Below are positions 47,269 through 47,468 of a stretch of DNA of 47,468 nucleotides, piece by piece. The translations under genes and the position numbers were made by a program. Within the stretch, counting starts at the first letter, position 1. Every line of letters begins with the position of its first letter. The notes under the pieces were generated by a model, which did not search any database, had not been told where the DNA came from, and worked only from the letters and a program-made list of their open reading frames with translations. The stretch is taken from the NCBI RefSeq assembly GCF_009856355.1, contig NZ_WMEW01000021.1:1-47468 (forward strand), read 5' to 3'. This stretch comes from Halobacillus litoralis (GTDB lineage: Bacteria > Bacillota > Bacilli > Bacillales > Halobacillaceae).

Positions 47269-47468
47269 CACCGATGTTTATATGCCATGTAACTTTTACC
47301 GTCACGACCCGTCGGGGCTGACCGGGGCGCCTGCGCATGTGTTTTTTGTAATCCGGTTCCGAGGAGCAGCCCTTCGCGGTATAAGCCGGTCAATTCCGTG
47401 AAGAAAGTTCCCTTCACTGCAATGCCCGGCTTATACGTGTCAGGCCTCCCAGCTCCTCTCCACACCCT
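47268..47468 (-). CDS. Edge-truncated hypothetical gene (3' part)
   Basis: An open frame enters from the right edge and stops at 47268, right at the shared terminator, as expected for a gene convergent with the transglycosylase. The visible 66-odd residues are soluble and basic (KPGIAVKGTFFTELTGLY ... GRDGKSYMAYKHR). The start is probably outside the window. I recognise no family and cannot exclude that the frame is non-coding. Confidence 0.4.
   Translation of the reverse strand, partial: RVWRGAGRPDTYKPGIAVKGTFFTELTGLYREGLLLGTGLQKTHAQAPRSAPTGRDGKSYMAYKHR

Noticed and set aside
1..47468. CRISPR arrays, tRNA or rRNA genes, insertion sequences, prophage genes
   Set aside because: I saw no regularly spaced direct repeats, tRNA cloverleaf or rRNA blocks, and no transposase, integrase or phage structural protein among the real genes.

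Overview
The window looks like a chromosomal segment of a low-to-mid-GC Gram-positive bacterium of the family Bacillaceae, plausibly a halophilic or alkaliphilic member. The support is: strong AGGAGG-type ribosome binding sites with frequent GTG/TTG starts, B. subtilis-type gene families (YueI, MtnE/MtnU, bacterial NO synthase, LytS/LytR, AmtB/GlnK), CcpA cre and TnrA/GlnR-type boxes, a near-consensus ParB site (parS), and a BsrE/TxpA-like small toxin. No phage, integrase, transposase, CRISPR, rRNA or tRNA gene was found. CDS coordinates include the stop codon, and starts were trimmed to the codon best placed behind a Shine-Dalgarno sequence.

Layout. 0.15-4.7 kb: SCO1-like copper lipoprotein, alpha/beta hydrolase, structured repeat copy A, a membrane-anchored unknown protein and a Nudix hydrolase. 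4.7-12.3 kb: a sulfur/methionine block. One trans-sulfuration PLP enzyme has its own promoter. It is followed by a SAM (S-box) riboswitch that controls a five-gene operon: a homocysteine synthase fused to a CoA-binding domain, a sulfonate/nitrate-type ABC importer (three genes) and an acetyl-CoA-synthetase-like ligase. 12.7-20.1 kb: glutamate/dicarboxylate symporter with an upstream cre, small membrane proteins, an isoprenylcysteine-methyltransferase-like protein with a carotenoid desaturase, a Ca2+/Na+ exchanger, a cysteine-free uracil-DNA glycosylase homologue, and an ECF sigma factor with its putative membrane regulator. 20.2-26.3 kb: parS, a probable type I toxin-antitoxin pair, glnK-amtB with two TnrA/GlnR-like boxes, and a class I ribonucleotide reductase operon behind two NrdR boxes and a cobalamin riboswitch. 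26.4-33.8 kb: methyltransferase, DUF915-type hydrolase, flavin-binding stress-type protein, structured repeat copy B, CDF metal exporter with a palindromic operator, DUF2254 membrane protein, ElaA-like acetyltransferase and aldehyde dehydrogenase. 34-39 kb: methionine salvage genes mtnE and mtnU flanking a CoA-disulfide-reductase-like enzyme and NO synthase. 39-43 kb: LytS/LytR-type two-component pair followed by a CstA-type pyruvate/peptide transporter under a perfect cre. 43.2-43.5 kb: two inverted 122-bp stem-loop repeats. 43.6-47.5 kb: two GNAT proteins, a lipid kinase, YueI, a small membrane protein, a probable orphan small RNA, a soluble lytic transglycosylase and an edge-truncated gene.

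The most unusual material is non-coding. There are two copies (A at 1.7-2.2 kb, B at 28.8-29.2 kb) of a structured element with compensatory base changes and end sequences that differ between copies but pair within each copy. The twin 122-bp inverted elements show the same pairing design. Other notable items are the toxin/antisense pair, the NrdR plus B12 double control of a B12-independent reductase, and the SAM-controlled sulfur operon with its unusual fusion.
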